From contig NZ_FOXH01000014.1 of NCBI RefSeq assembly GCF_900115665.1, positions 1 to 64,000 of the forward strand: a DNA stretch of 64,000 nucleotides. The letters are read 5' to 3'. This document shows, in pieces, positions 27,627-37,493 of the stretch (position 1 is the stretch's first letter; each line of letters begins with the position of its first letter). The position numbers were made by a program, and so were the translations under genes. Below the pieces are notes generated by a model. It was not told the DNA's origin. It searched no databases and was given only the letters and a program-made list of their open reading frames with translations. Source of the stretch: Pseudarcicella hirudinis (GTDB taxonomy: Bacteria > Bacteroidota > Bacteroidia > Cytophagales > Spirosomataceae).

Positions 27627-30044
27627 TTGTCTATGATCGGTAATTATCTTAAAATAGCTTATCGCACACTGTTGAGATATAAAGCTTATGCAGTTATAAA
27701 TATCCTGGGTCTGACATTAGGACTCGCAGGTGCGATCATCATTTTTTTATTGGTAAAATTCCATATGAGTTTTGATAATTTTCATACGAAAACAGACAGA
27801 ATTCAAAGAATTGTTACCAAACTTCATTTCGATGATGTTGCTTATACCGCTGGTATTCCCTTACCTATGTCAGAGGAAATCAGAAACAATTACAGCTTCA
27901 TTGAAAAAGTCGCCACTTGTATTCAGGAATATGGAACAACCATTTCATTACTCAACACAAACGGCAGCACTGTTAAGAAATTCAAGGAAGAAGAAAGTGT
28001 TGTATTTGTAGAACCGGAATATTTCAGCATTCTTGATTTTCCTGCCATCTCCGGCAATCCGTCAAAAGATCTTAAAGACCCCAATGTTGTGTTTTTGACA
28101 AAAAAATACGCCATGAAATATTTCGGAACTTTGGATGTAATCGGTAAAACAATAAAAATCAATAACATTCTGCCTTTGAAAGTAGTGGGTGTTCTGCAAG
28201 ACATTCCTAATAATTCAGACAGGATTTTCAATATTTTTGTTTCCTATAAATCCCTGCCGGCTTTCGATCCACGCTATAAGGATAAATTCAAAAACTGGAA
28301 CGGTATTAACAGTGACACGCATTGCTTTGTTTTACTGAAAGATGCCAGCCAGACTCCATTACTGGCAAAAGCTATGATAGAGCTTCCCAAAAAGGTTTAT
28401 AACAAAGCTGATGTAAAAATCTATGAATTCAAGCTTCTGGGACTAAGAGATATTCACTTTGCCAGCGATTATGACGGCAAAGCCCCTAAAGCCGCACTTA
28501 TCAGCTTTGCTTTAATAGGCTTGTTCCTTATTGTTACAGCCTGCATCAACTTTATTAACCTGGCAACCGCTCAGGCGCTGAAACGCTCTAAAGAAGTGGG
28601 TGTCCGAAAGGTTTTGGGAAGTACAAAAACGCAATTATTCTGGCAATTTATAACAGAGACCTCACTCATTTCAATTTGTGCTCTCTTTCTGGCTTATGCC
28701 CTCGCTTATGTGGCATTCCCTTACCTGAATGGCTGGCTGGATGACCTGACAGGCTACCAGATGGTATTCAGTGAAATTACTGATTTCAAAGTTTATATCG
28801 CATTAATACTGACAATTCTGGTCGTTGTTGTCTTCTCCGGTTTCTATCCGGCACTGGTTCTGGCAGGTTTTAATCCTGTTACTGCTTTAAAAGGAAAGGT
28901 TAGCACACAAAACGTCGGAGGTGTTTCTATCAGAAAAAGTCTGGTGGTTGCTCAATTTGTTATTTCTCAGATTCTGATTATCAGCACAATTGTCATAAGT
29001 ACCCAAATGGATTTCTTTCAGAATACCAATCTGGGTTTTAAACATGATGCAGTGGTTGTTCTTTCTGTCCCTACTCAGGATAATATTAAACTGGCCACAA
29101 TGAAGAGCAGAATTTCAGAATTATCTGCCGTTAAAAATTTCTGTTATGAATCAGGAGCTCCTGCATCAGGAAGTAATAACCAGACAAGTTTTACTTTCGA
29201 TAACCGTGAGAAAGCCGAACCTTATCAGGTAAATGTAAAAGCTGTTGATGAGGATTTTATTAAAACATACAAAATACCATTGGTCTGCGGAAGAAATATT
29301 ACTCATTCTGATACCTTAAGAGATGTTATCATCAATGAGGTTCTGGTAAAAAAACTGGGGCTAAAGTCTCCCCTGGATGCGATCGGTAAAAAGGTAAGGG
29401 TGAGCGGCAGAAGTGATGGAACAATTGTGGGAGTAATCAAATCATTCCATGTTTACTCACTTCATTCGGAGATACCTCCTCTGGCCATATACAGTCAGTT
29501 AAACCGGTATTCTGAATGTGGCATTAATGTTTCCATGACAGATATGCCAAATACTTTAAGCGCTATTGAGAAAATCTGGAATGAAACTTTTCCTGAATAT
29601 GTCTTTGATTACCATTTTCTGGACCAGAATATCAAGGAATTTTATTCTTTGGAAAATTTAATGCTCAGACTTATCAAAGCCTTTTCATTACTGGCAATAT
29701 TCATCGGATGCCTGGGATTATATGGTCTGGTTTCTTTTATGGTAACTCAAAAAACCAAGGAAATCGGGGTAAGAAAAGTATTAGGAGCCTCTGTGCCACA
29801 GATTTTATGGCTTTTCATGAAAGAATTTTCAAAACTAATCATCATCGCATTCCTGATTGCTGCTCCGGCTGCCTGGTGGGTGATGAAGAGCTGGCTGGAA
29901 GATTTTACTTTCAGAATCAGTATCGGGGCAGAAATCTTCTTTGTAGCAGTTATTACAACTTCTTTCATTGCCATAGTTACCGTTGGTTATCAATCTACCA
30001 AAGCAGCATTGGCAAATCCGGTAAAATCATTGAGAACTGAGTAA
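27627..30044 (+). CDS. FtsX/MacB-type ABC permease 1
   Basis: 805 residues, duplicated architecture: TM1 (about 20-42), MacB_PCD-like periplasmic domain, three FtsX TM segments with the coupling motif KRSKEVGVRKVLGS (about 320), a central TM after RKSLVVAQF (about 435), a second periplasmic domain, and three more TM segments with KTKEIGVRKVLGAS (about 709). It ends ALANPVKSLRTE, a tail shared by all eight permeases of the block. The coupling motifs are where such permeases contact the ATPase. It is more divergent in its N-terminal third than the later copies. It should form a MacB-like tripartite or signalling complex with the upstream ATPase and adaptor; the substrate is unknown. Confidence 0.9.
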   Translation: MSMIGNYLKIAYRTLLRYKAYAVINILGLTLGLAGAIIIFLLVKFHMSFDNFHTKTDRIQRIVTKLHFDDVAYTAGIPLPMSEEIRNNYSFIEKVATCIQEYGTTISLLNTNGSTVKKFKEEESVVFVEPEYFSILDFPAISGNPSKDLKDPNVVFLTKKYAMKYFGTLDVIGKTIKINNILPLKVVGVLQDIPNNSDRIFNIFVSYKSLPAFDPRYKDKFKNWNGINSDTHCFVLLKDASQTPLLAKAMIELPKKVYNKADVKIYEFKLLGLRDIHFASDYDGKAPKAALISFALIGLFLIVTACINFINLATAQALKRSKEVGVRKVLGSTKTQLFWQFITETSLISICALFLAYALAYVAFPYLNGWLDDLTGYQMVFSEITDFKVYIALILTILVVVVFSGFYPALVLAGFNPVTALKGKVSTQNVGGVSIRKSLVVAQFVISQILIISTIVISTQMDFFQNTNLGFKHDAVVVLSVPTQDNIKLATMKSRISELSAVKNFCYESGAPASGSNNQTSFTFDNREKAEPYQVNVKAVDEDFIKTYKIPLVCGRNITHSDTLRDVIINEVLVKKLGLKSPLDAIGKKVRVSGRSDGTIVGVIKSFHVYSLHSEIPPLAIYSQLNRYSECGINVSMTDMPNTLSAIEKIWNETFPEYVFDYHFLDQNIKEFYSLENLMLRLIKAFSLLAIFIGCLGLYGLVSFMVTQKTKEIGVRKVLGASVPQILWLFMKEFSKLIIIAFLIAAPAAWWVMKSWLEDFTFRISIGAEIFFVAVITTSFIAIVTVGYQSTKAALANPVKSLRTE

Positions 30045-30077
30045 ATTTAATTTCTATCCAAGCTAACTGTTACAGCT

Positions 30078-32552
30078 ATGTTCAGAAACCATATAAAAAT
30101 TGCTCTGAGAAATCTTCAGCGGAATAAGATTTACTCATTCATCAATATTGTTGGACTGGCAATTGGTATGGCAACATGTCTTTTAATCATGCTGTTTGTG
30201 AAAGACGAGTTAAGTTATGATAGATTTTTCAAAAATAAAGACAGAATTTTTCAGGTCAATATTTCAGGAAATTTCGGAGGAAATGAGTTTTCAGCAGGCG
30301 CTACTCCTCCCCCGGCCGGCAAGACGATGGCAAGTGAATTTCCTGAAATAGAAACATTCACCAGAATATACAAACCGGGGGATGTAACGGTAAAGTATTT
30401 AAAAAACGGAAAAACTGACCTGTTTTTCACTGAAAGCAGAGTGATGGCTGCGGATTCTAATTTCTTTAAGATTTTCGACTATAAAATGCTTGAGGGAAAT
30501 GCTCAGAAATGTCTGCAAAGCCCCAATTCCATCGTTATTACGGAGAAAATGTCACTAAAGTATTTTGGAAAAACCTCAGCGCTTGGCCAGATTATTACTT
30601 TAGATAATACTCCTATGAAGATAACCGGAGTATTGGAGAATATTCCGGCTCAGTCTTCCCTGCAATTCGATTTTCTTACCTCTATAAAAACCTATCCTAT
30701 TGTTGCGCATTTCGACTGGAGCTGGGTCTGGTTACAAACAAGTACTTACCTGCTCTTAAAAGAAAGCCCGAATGATTACCGTACCATTGCCGGGAAATTA
30801 GAAAAAAAATTCCCGGTTATGGTTAAAAACCATGCGGCAGATGCTTTCAGAAGAATAGGACAATCTTTCGATGATTTCATGAAAAAAGGCGGAAAATGGG
30901 ATTTTTCCTTACAGCCACTTTCTGAGGTTCATTTGTATTCCGCCGGAATTCAGTCCGGAATGATATCAAATCAGGGAGATATAAAATATGTTTACATCTT
31001 TTCCTGTATTGCGCTCTTTATTGTTATTCTGGCTTGTGTAAACTTCATGAATCTCTCTACTGCCCGCTCACTCAAAAGAGCCCGTGAAGTAGGTGTCAGA
31101 AAAGTGCTGGGTTCTTTCAAAAGCGGCCTTATTCAGCAATTTCTTACAGAATCAATGCTTTACAGTATTCTGGCAAGTGGCATTGCATTGGTATTGGTCA
31201 GTCTTACGCTTCCGGTTTTTGGCGAAATTTCCGGAAAAACACTACATTTAGAAACCTTACTCTCAGGTAAAATTATACTTTTCATTATATCAGTTACCTT
31301 CATCATCGGACTACTGTCGGGAAGTTATCCGGCGTTCTATCTTACCTCTTTTAAACCTGTTAATGTCCTCAAAGGCGGCATCCTGAAAAACAGCATCAGT
31401 AGTTCAATGATCCGGAACGGATTAGTAGTTTTTCAGTTTTCAGTTGCTACTATACTGATTATCAGCACCATTATAATTTATCAGCAACTCCGTTTTACCC
31501 AAACCAAAGACCTTGGCCTCGACAAAGAGAATGTGGCTGTTTTAACCAATGCTCAAAAATTAGGAAAAAACCAGGAAGCATTCAGACAGGAATTACTCCG
31601 TCTTCCTGAAGTGTTGAATGCCAGTACCTCAACAAGTATTCCAACCCGAAATTATTTCGCAGATTTTTATAACCTGGAAGAAAGCCCTAAAGACAAACAA
31701 ACGCAAAAAGATATCACATTATCTTCCTACACGGTGGATTATGATTTTGTACCGACTTTAAAAATAAAACTTTTACAGGGCAGAAACTTTTCTAAGGATT
31801 TTCCCTCCGACTCGGCGGCAGTTATTCTGAATGAGACAGCTGCAAAACAGATCGGCTGGAAAGAGCCGATCGGAAAATATATGACTTACCCGGGAAATGC
31901 TGACCAGAAATTTAAAGTAATCGGTATCGCAAAAGACTTTGATATTGAATCTGTTCGTACCAGTGCTTTTCCATTTGCGATATTTCATCAGTCTTCTCAT
32001 ACATACCAGACAGAAACATCGTATATCACAATCCGTTTAAAGGTCGGAAACCTTGAAAATTCTCTGCAAAAGCTAAAAAGCAAATGGCAGGATTTTTCAG
32101 ACGATGTACCTTTTGATTATACTTTTCTGGACAATGCATTTGAATCGTTATATCGTTCCGAACAGCAAATGCAGACCATCTTCAGCATATTTACCGGATT
32201 AGCGATTTTTATCTCCTGCCTGGGCCTGTTCGGGTTGGCGACTTACACTACCGAACAGAGAAACAAGGAAATCGGAATCCGGAAAGTACTTGGTTCTTCT
32301 GCAAATCAGATCGTGGCTCTATTGTCGAAGGATTTTCTGAAATTAGTTTCCATTTCAATCGTTATTGCCTCTCCGGTTGCATGGTTTGTTATGCACAAAT
32401 GGTTACAGGACTTTGCTTATCAGATCCCGATTCCGTGGTGGGCATTTGTATCGGCAGGAGTTTTGTCAGTTTCCATTGCTCTTCTGACGGTAAGTTATCA
32501 GGCTGTAAAAGCTGCATTGGCCAATCCGGTAAAAAGCCTGCGAACGGAGTAG
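30078..32552 (+). CDS. FtsX/MacB-type ABC permease 2
   Basis: 824 residues, the longest of the set, starting 33 bp after permease 1. It opens MFRNHIKIALRNLQRNKIYS; the coupling motifs are KRAREVGVRKVLGS (about 332) and RNKEIGIRKVLGSS (about 728), and the tail is ALANPVKSLRTE. The strings MLFVKDELSYDRF and AGATPPPAGKTMASEFPEIE in the first periplasmic domain are close to those of permease 3, so these two form a subgroup. It probably uses the ATPase encoded upstream. Confidence 0.9.
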   Translation: MFRNHIKIALRNLQRNKIYSFINIVGLAIGMATCLLIMLFVKDELSYDRFFKNKDRIFQVNISGNFGGNEFSAGATPPPAGKTMASEFPEIETFTRIYKPGDVTVKYLKNGKTDLFFTESRVMAADSNFFKIFDYKMLEGNAQKCLQSPNSIVITEKMSLKYFGKTSALGQIITLDNTPMKITGVLENIPAQSSLQFDFLTSIKTYPIVAHFDWSWVWLQTSTYLLLKESPNDYRTIAGKLEKKFPVMVKNHAADAFRRIGQSFDDFMKKGGKWDFSLQPLSEVHLYSAGIQSGMISNQGDIKYVYIFSCIALFIVILACVNFMNLSTARSLKRAREVGVRKVLGSFKSGLIQQFLTESMLYSILASGIALVLVSLTLPVFGEISGKTLHLETLLSGKIILFIISVTFIIGLLSGSYPAFYLTSFKPVNVLKGGILKNSISSSMIRNGLVVFQFSVATILIISTIIIYQQLRFTQTKDLGLDKENVAVLTNAQKLGKNQEAFRQELLRLPEVLNASTSTSIPTRNYFADFYNLEESPKDKQTQKDITLSSYTVDYDFVPTLKIKLLQGRNFSKDFPSDSAAVILNETAAKQIGWKEPIGKYMTYPGNADQKFKVIGIAKDFDIESVRTSAFPFAIFHQSSHTYQTETSYITIRLKVGNLENSLQKLKSKWQDFSDDVPFDYTFLDNAFESLYRSEQQMQTIFSIFTGLAIFISCLGLFGLATYTTEQRNKEIGIRKVLGSSANQIVALLSKDFLKLVSISIVIASPVAWFVMHKWLQDFAYQIPIPWWAFVSAGVLSVSIALLTVSYQAVKAALANPVKSLRTE

Positions 32553-32638
32553 TTTAAGGGCAAAACTTATACACATTTTATCCCGTTTTTTTCAGGTTAT
32601 CCGGGTCAATTTATTAACAGTCTTATCTGCTAAATATC

Positions 32639-35059
32639 ATGATAAAAAATTATCTTAAAATCGCAATCCGTAATTTAAAGAGAAATAAAGTCTTTTCGGC
32701 CATCAATGTTATCGGACTTTCTATCGGCATAGCTACCTGCCTGATAATCATGCTTTTTGTAAAAGATGAATTGAGCTACGATCGCTTTAACGAGAAAGCT
32801 GACAAAATAGTGAGAGTAGTCTTTAAAGCCTCAATCAATGGAGGGAAAATTGCTGAAGCAACTGTAATGCCGCCAACAGCACAGGTACTGCTTCAGGATT
32901 TCCCGGAAGTAAAGGAAGCTACCCGTATTCAGACAAGTGGTACACCAACCATTGAATACAGAGAAAAATCCTTCAGAGAAGGGGCTCTCGGCTTTGCAGA
33001 TGCCAATTTCTTTGAAGTTTTCTCAATACCTATGCTGCAAGGTAATGCTAAAACAGCCCTGTCTCAACCCAATAGTATGGTCATTACGGAAGAGTTTGCT
33101 CACAAATATTTCGGGGATGAAAATCCGATCGGGAAAGTTCTCAACATTAAAAGCTGGAAAACCCTTTATAAAGTAACCGGAGTAATTGAAAAAATGCCTT
33201 CAAATTCCCATTTTCATTTCGATATGCTGGGTTCGCTGGTCAGTAATCCTGATGCCAAAAGTTCTTCCTGGATGAGCTCCGGTTACTTTACCTACCTTGT
33301 ACTTCAGGATGGATATGATTATAAAAAGCTGGAAGCAAAACTGCCTCAGACTGTGGAAAAATATATGGGACCTCAGATCAAACAGGCGATGGGTGTCAGC
33401 ATTTCTCAGTTTCAGAAAAAAGGAAACAAACTTGGCCTTTTCCTGCAACCACTAACCGATATTCACTTAAAATCTGATATGACGGGGGAACTGGAAGCGA
33501 ACGGAGATATCAGATACGTTTATATTTTTGGTGCCATTGCTATTTTTATGTTAATTATCGCCTGTATCAACTTCACCAACCTCTCTACTGCGGAAGCTTC
33601 AAAAAGAGCAAGAGAAGTAGGCGTTCGTAAAGTACTTGGCTCCGTTAAATATGAATTAATCAGACAATTTCTGCTGGAATCCATTGTCCTGACGTCCATC
33701 GCTTTGGTTTTGGCAATTGCCCTTGTCCAGATTGCGCTGCCAACTTTCAACGAGCTTTCAGGCAAGCATTTAAGCATAGATATCAAAGAGCATTATTTAC
33801 TACTTCTGAGTTTAATACCTTTCGGATTACTGGTCGGGATATTGGCCGGAAGTTATCCTGCTTTTTTCCTGTCGTCTTTTAAACCGGTTGAAGTACTTAA
33901 AGGGAAATTTTCTACCGGAAGAGGAAGTATCAGTTTACGCAGCGGACTGGTTGTTTTCCAGTTCTTTATTTCGGTCAGTCTGATTGTCGGTACAATAGTG
34001 GTCTATCAACAGCTTTCCTATATCCAGCATAAAAAGTTAGGCTATGAAAAAGACCAGTTACTGGTCTTGAAAGGAACATGGGCTCTTGGCAAAAATGAAG
34101 ACGTTCTGCGTAAAGAATTACTGAAAGATCCAAGAGTTGCCAATGTTACTACCTCCGGTTACAAACCTGCCGGGGATACTGACTCAAACAACTCGATGGC
34201 TTATGCCGAAAACGATGACACTCAGATGATGAGAACATTGGAATATCACATTGACGATCAATACATTCCGACCATGGGAATGCAAATGGTTTCCGGAAGG
34301 AACTTCTCAAAAGAGTTTCCGACAGATTCAACCGGAATTATTATCAATGAATCAGCTGCAAAAGCTTTTGGCTGGGGAGTCAATGCAGTCGGCCATAACA
34401 TTACACGACTTAAAAATAACGATGGTTTAAAGATCAGATATCACGTAATCGGAGTCGTGAAAAACTTCCATTTCAAATCACTTCATGAAAGCATTACTCC
34501 GCTTTTAATGGTGATGGAAAGCAGTCCGGGACTGATTGTAAAAGTAAAAACCAAAGATGTTTCAGGATTACTGAATAATATAAAAAAGCAATGGGCCGCC
34601 TTTAATGTTGACCAGCCGTTTTCTTATGCTTTTATGGATGAAGATTTCAACAATATGTATAAGGTGGAGCAGAAAACCGGTACTATTCTGGGCATTTTTG
34701 CAGCATTAACCATCTTTGTCGCTTGTCTTGGTTTATTCGGTCTGGCCACATTTACTGCTGAACAAAGAACTAAAGAAATTGGTATCCGGAAAGTTTTAGG
34801 TGCTGATATTCCTCAGATCATAGGATTATTGTCTAAAGATTTCTTAAAACTGATTCTGATTGCCTGTGTTATGGCATTTCCGTTAAGTTACTGGACGATG
34901 AGCAAATGGTTACAGGATTTTGCTTACCGGATTGATATCAGTTGGCTTGTATTTATTGTGGCAGGTGTTTCATCCGCAATAATCGCCTCTTTGACAATCA
35001 GTTATCAGGCAATCAAAGCCGCATTGGCGAATCCGGTAAAAACATTGAGAACTGAATAA
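32639..35059 (+). CDS. FtsX/MacB-type ABC permease 3
   Basis: 806 residues, 86 bp after permease 2. It starts MIKNYLKIAIRNLKRNKVFS; MLFVKDELSYDRF shows the close relation to permease 2. The coupling motifs are KRAREVGVRKVLGS (about 322) and RTKEIGIRKVLGAD (about 710), and the tail reads ALANPVKTLRTE. Its last 30 bases and the following junction are repeated at the end of permease 4. Confidence 0.9.
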   Translation: MIKNYLKIAIRNLKRNKVFSAINVIGLSIGIATCLIIMLFVKDELSYDRFNEKADKIVRVVFKASINGGKIAEATVMPPTAQVLLQDFPEVKEATRIQTSGTPTIEYREKSFREGALGFADANFFEVFSIPMLQGNAKTALSQPNSMVITEEFAHKYFGDENPIGKVLNIKSWKTLYKVTGVIEKMPSNSHFHFDMLGSLVSNPDAKSSSWMSSGYFTYLVLQDGYDYKKLEAKLPQTVEKYMGPQIKQAMGVSISQFQKKGNKLGLFLQPLTDIHLKSDMTGELEANGDIRYVYIFGAIAIFMLIIACINFTNLSTAEASKRAREVGVRKVLGSVKYELIRQFLLESIVLTSIALVLAIALVQIALPTFNELSGKHLSIDIKEHYLLLLSLIPFGLLVGILAGSYPAFFLSSFKPVEVLKGKFSTGRGSISLRSGLVVFQFFISVSLIVGTIVVYQQLSYIQHKKLGYEKDQLLVLKGTWALGKNEDVLRKELLKDPRVANVTTSGYKPAGDTDSNNSMAYAENDDTQMMRTLEYHIDDQYIPTMGMQMVSGRNFSKEFPTDSTGIIINESAAKAFGWGVNAVGHNITRLKNNDGLKIRYHVIGVVKNFHFKSLHESITPLLMVMESSPGLIVKVKTKDVSGLLNNIKKQWAAFNVDQPFSYAFMDEDFNNMYKVEQKTGTILGIFAALTIFVACLGLFGLATFTAEQRTKEIGIRKVLGADIPQIIGLLSKDFLKLILIACVMAFPLSYWTMSKWLQDFAYRIDISWLVFIVAGVSSAIIASLTISYQAIKAALANPVKTLRTE

Positions 35060-37493
35060 AACAGCAATATCATGATCAGAAACTATTTCAAAATCGCCTT
35101 TAGGAATATTACCGGAACAATCGGATACAGCATGCTGAATATTTTAGGGCTTGCTACGGGTATGGCTGTTGCATTATTGATTGGGCTTTGGGTATATAAT
35201 CAATATTCTTACGATAAATTTCTTCCGGACTATGCGCAATTGTATCGTGTTCAAAGAAACTTTAACAGCAATGGAGATACTCTCACATTTCAATCCACCT
35301 CTTTACGGCTTGCAGATGCTTTACGTAACCAGGTTCCTGAAATTGAATATGTGGCAGAAAGCGATTGGATGGGTTCACACGGGCTGATGGTAGGTGATAA
35401 AAAACTGTTTATTCAAGGTGGACAAATAGGCGGCGATTTTTTAAAAATGTTTCAATTTCCGTTGTTATCCGGAAATGCCAATACTGTTTTCCAGGATGCT
35501 TATTCAATTGTACTTACACAATCAACAGCTACTGCCCTTTTCGGAAAGGAAAACCCCATTAATAAAATGGTGCGTTTTGATAACGAGAATGATTTAAAAG
35601 TAACAGGTATATTGAAAGACCTCCCTTCTAATTCATCTTTCAATTTCAACTTTATTGTTCCTTTTAGTTATGTAGCTCAAAAAGACCCGGCCATAAAAGC
35701 CCAGTACACAGGAAGTTTTGGCATGAACGGCTATCAAACTTTTGTAAAACTAAAACCTGGTATTTCCTATGCGCAGGTAGCACCAAAAATAAGACTGATT
35801 ACCCATGTTGAAACTGGCAGTCTTAACGCTAAAAACTCTTATGTTACATTCCAGCCTTTACAACGGTGGCATTTATACTCCAATTATGTAAACGGTAAAG
35901 ATACTGCGGGCTTCTTAGAATATGTGAACATGTTCACAATTATCGGGACTTTAGTACTGTTAATAGCTTGCATCAATTTTGTAAACCTCACAACTGCCCG
36001 TTCTGAAAAAAGAGCCAAAGAAGTGGGTGTCAGGAAAGCCATAGGATCACTGCAAAAGGATCTGATTATTCAGTTTCTTTCTGAATCATTTTTGCTCACA
36101 CTTATTGCATTTGTTTTTTCAATGGTCTTTGTACAAATGACATTACCCGCATTCAATGCACTCACAGGTGGTAAAATCGGGATACCTTTTTCAAATGCAT
36201 TTTTCTGGCTTCTTATGTTTGGCTGCGTCTTGCTTACTTCCATTATTGCCGGAAGTAAACCAGCCTTTTATCTTTCATCATTTCAACCGGTACAAGTTTT
36301 AAAAGGTACAATGCATCCGGGAAAAACACGGTCTGTTTCCAGAAAAATCCTGGTAGTACTACAATTCAGTTGTTCCATCGCATTAATCATTAGCACTGTT
36401 ATTATTTATCAGCAAATACAATATGCCAAAAACAGACCAAGTGGCTATGATATGAACAGGCTGATACAATCCGCAATGAATAATGATCTTGACAAAAACT
36501 TTACAGCACTCAAAAATGAATTGATACAAAAAGGAATTGTTGAAAGTATAACAACTTCTACCACTCCTGCCACAGATGTCAGCTGGCATTCAGATATAGA
36601 TCAGTGGCCGGGCAAAAATGCAGGAGAAACAGTAGAAATGGGAACGGTTTTCGTGTCGGAAGATTATTTTAAAACGATGGGCATGGCAATGAAGGAAGGA
36701 AGAAATTTTACAAATATCTACGATACAACAAGCGTGATATTTAATGAAGCGGCCATCAGTCGCCTTCAAATTAAAAACCCTGTAAGTCAATCAATTACTT
36801 ATGGCAAAAAGCAATACAAAATTGCCGGTATAGTGAAAGATGCATTAATGATATCTCCATTTTCATCTGCCGATCCTATGATGTTTTATTGTTATCCCAC
36901 CAGACAAAACATTATGCTCTATCGTTTGTCACCGAATATAAAAACGCAGGATGCAATCGTACAATTGACCTCTGTTTTCAACAAGTACAGTCCTGCATAT
37001 CCTTATAAATATTCATTTGTGGACGAAAACTATGCTGCAAAATTCAAATTGGAAGTGCTGATCGGAAAACTGTCCGGCATATTTGCCATGCTTGCTATTT
37101 TCATTTCTTGTCTTGGTTTGTTCGGGCTTGCCGCTTATGTAGCAGAACAACGCACTAAAGAAATTGGCATACGGAAAATACTTGGCGCATCAGTGCTGCA
37201 AATCTGGACTTTGTTATCGAAAGACTTTATTGTACTGGTATTGATAAGCTGCGTAATTGCATCTCCTGTAGCATTTTATTTTTTGAATAACTGGCTATTA
37301 AAATATAATTACCGTATCAACATCGGAGCTGGTGTTTTTATATTATCAGGATTAATGGCAATAATTATAACAATTGTTACCATTAGCTTTCAGGCAATCA
37401 AAGTAGCAAAATCCAATCCGGTAAAAACATTGAGAACAGAATAATCAACAGCAATGCCATGATCAGAAACTATTTCAAAATCGCTTTACGGAA
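35030..37493 (+). repeat. Direct repeats framing permease 4
   Basis: The 77-nt segment 35030-35106 and the 79-nt segment 37415-37493 match at 71 of 77 aligned bases with a 2-nt gap. Each covers the end of one permease gene, the intergenic bases (aacagcaat) and the start of the next (26 identical bases from the ATG). Other permease junctions in the block do not share this sequence. The pair frames the 2.4-kb permease 4 gene. Confidence 0.7.
35072..37444 (+). CDS. FtsX/MacB-type ABC permease 4
   Basis: 790 residues, 12 bp after permease 3. The N-terminus MIRNYFKIAFRN is followed by a short atypical segment (ITGTIGYSMLNILGLATGM) that lacks the basic RNLxRNK pattern of the others. The coupling motifs are KRAKEVGVRKAIGS (about 312) and RTKEIGIRKILGAS (about 693); the tail is KVAKSNPVKTLRTE rather than AALANPVK. 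By eye it uses more TTG, CTT and GCA and fewer CTG codons than its neighbours. Direct repeats at both ends suggest it entered the array by recombination. It groups with permeases 6-8 (LIGLWVYNQYSYDKF). Confidence 0.9.
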   Translation: MIRNYFKIAFRNITGTIGYSMLNILGLATGMAVALLIGLWVYNQYSYDKFLPDYAQLYRVQRNFNSNGDTLTFQSTSLRLADALRNQVPEIEYVAESDWMGSHGLMVGDKKLFIQGGQIGGDFLKMFQFPLLSGNANTVFQDAYSIVLTQSTATALFGKENPINKMVRFDNENDLKVTGILKDLPSNSSFNFNFIVPFSYVAQKDPAIKAQYTGSFGMNGYQTFVKLKPGISYAQVAPKIRLITHVETGSLNAKNSYVTFQPLQRWHLYSNYVNGKDTAGFLEYVNMFTIIGTLVLLIACINFVNLTTARSEKRAKEVGVRKAIGSLQKDLIIQFLSESFLLTLIAFVFSMVFVQMTLPAFNALTGGKIGIPFSNAFFWLLMFGCVLLTSIIAGSKPAFYLSSFQPVQVLKGTMHPGKTRSVSRKILVVLQFSCSIALIISTVIIYQQIQYAKNRPSGYDMNRLIQSAMNNDLDKNFTALKNELIQKGIVESITTSTTPATDVSWHSDIDQWPGKNAGETVEMGTVFVSEDYFKTMGMAMKEGRNFTNIYDTTSVIFNEAAISRLQIKNPVSQSITYGKKQYKIAGIVKDALMISPFSSADPMMFYCYPTRQNIMLYRLSPNIKTQDAIVQLTSVFNKYSPAYPYKYSFVDENYAAKFKLEVLIGKLSGIFAMLAIFISCLGLFGLAAYVAEQRTKEIGIRKILGASVLQIWTLLSKDFIVLVLISCVIASPVAFYFLNNWLLKYNYRINIGAGVFILSGLMAIIITIVTISFQAIKVAKSNPVKTLRTE

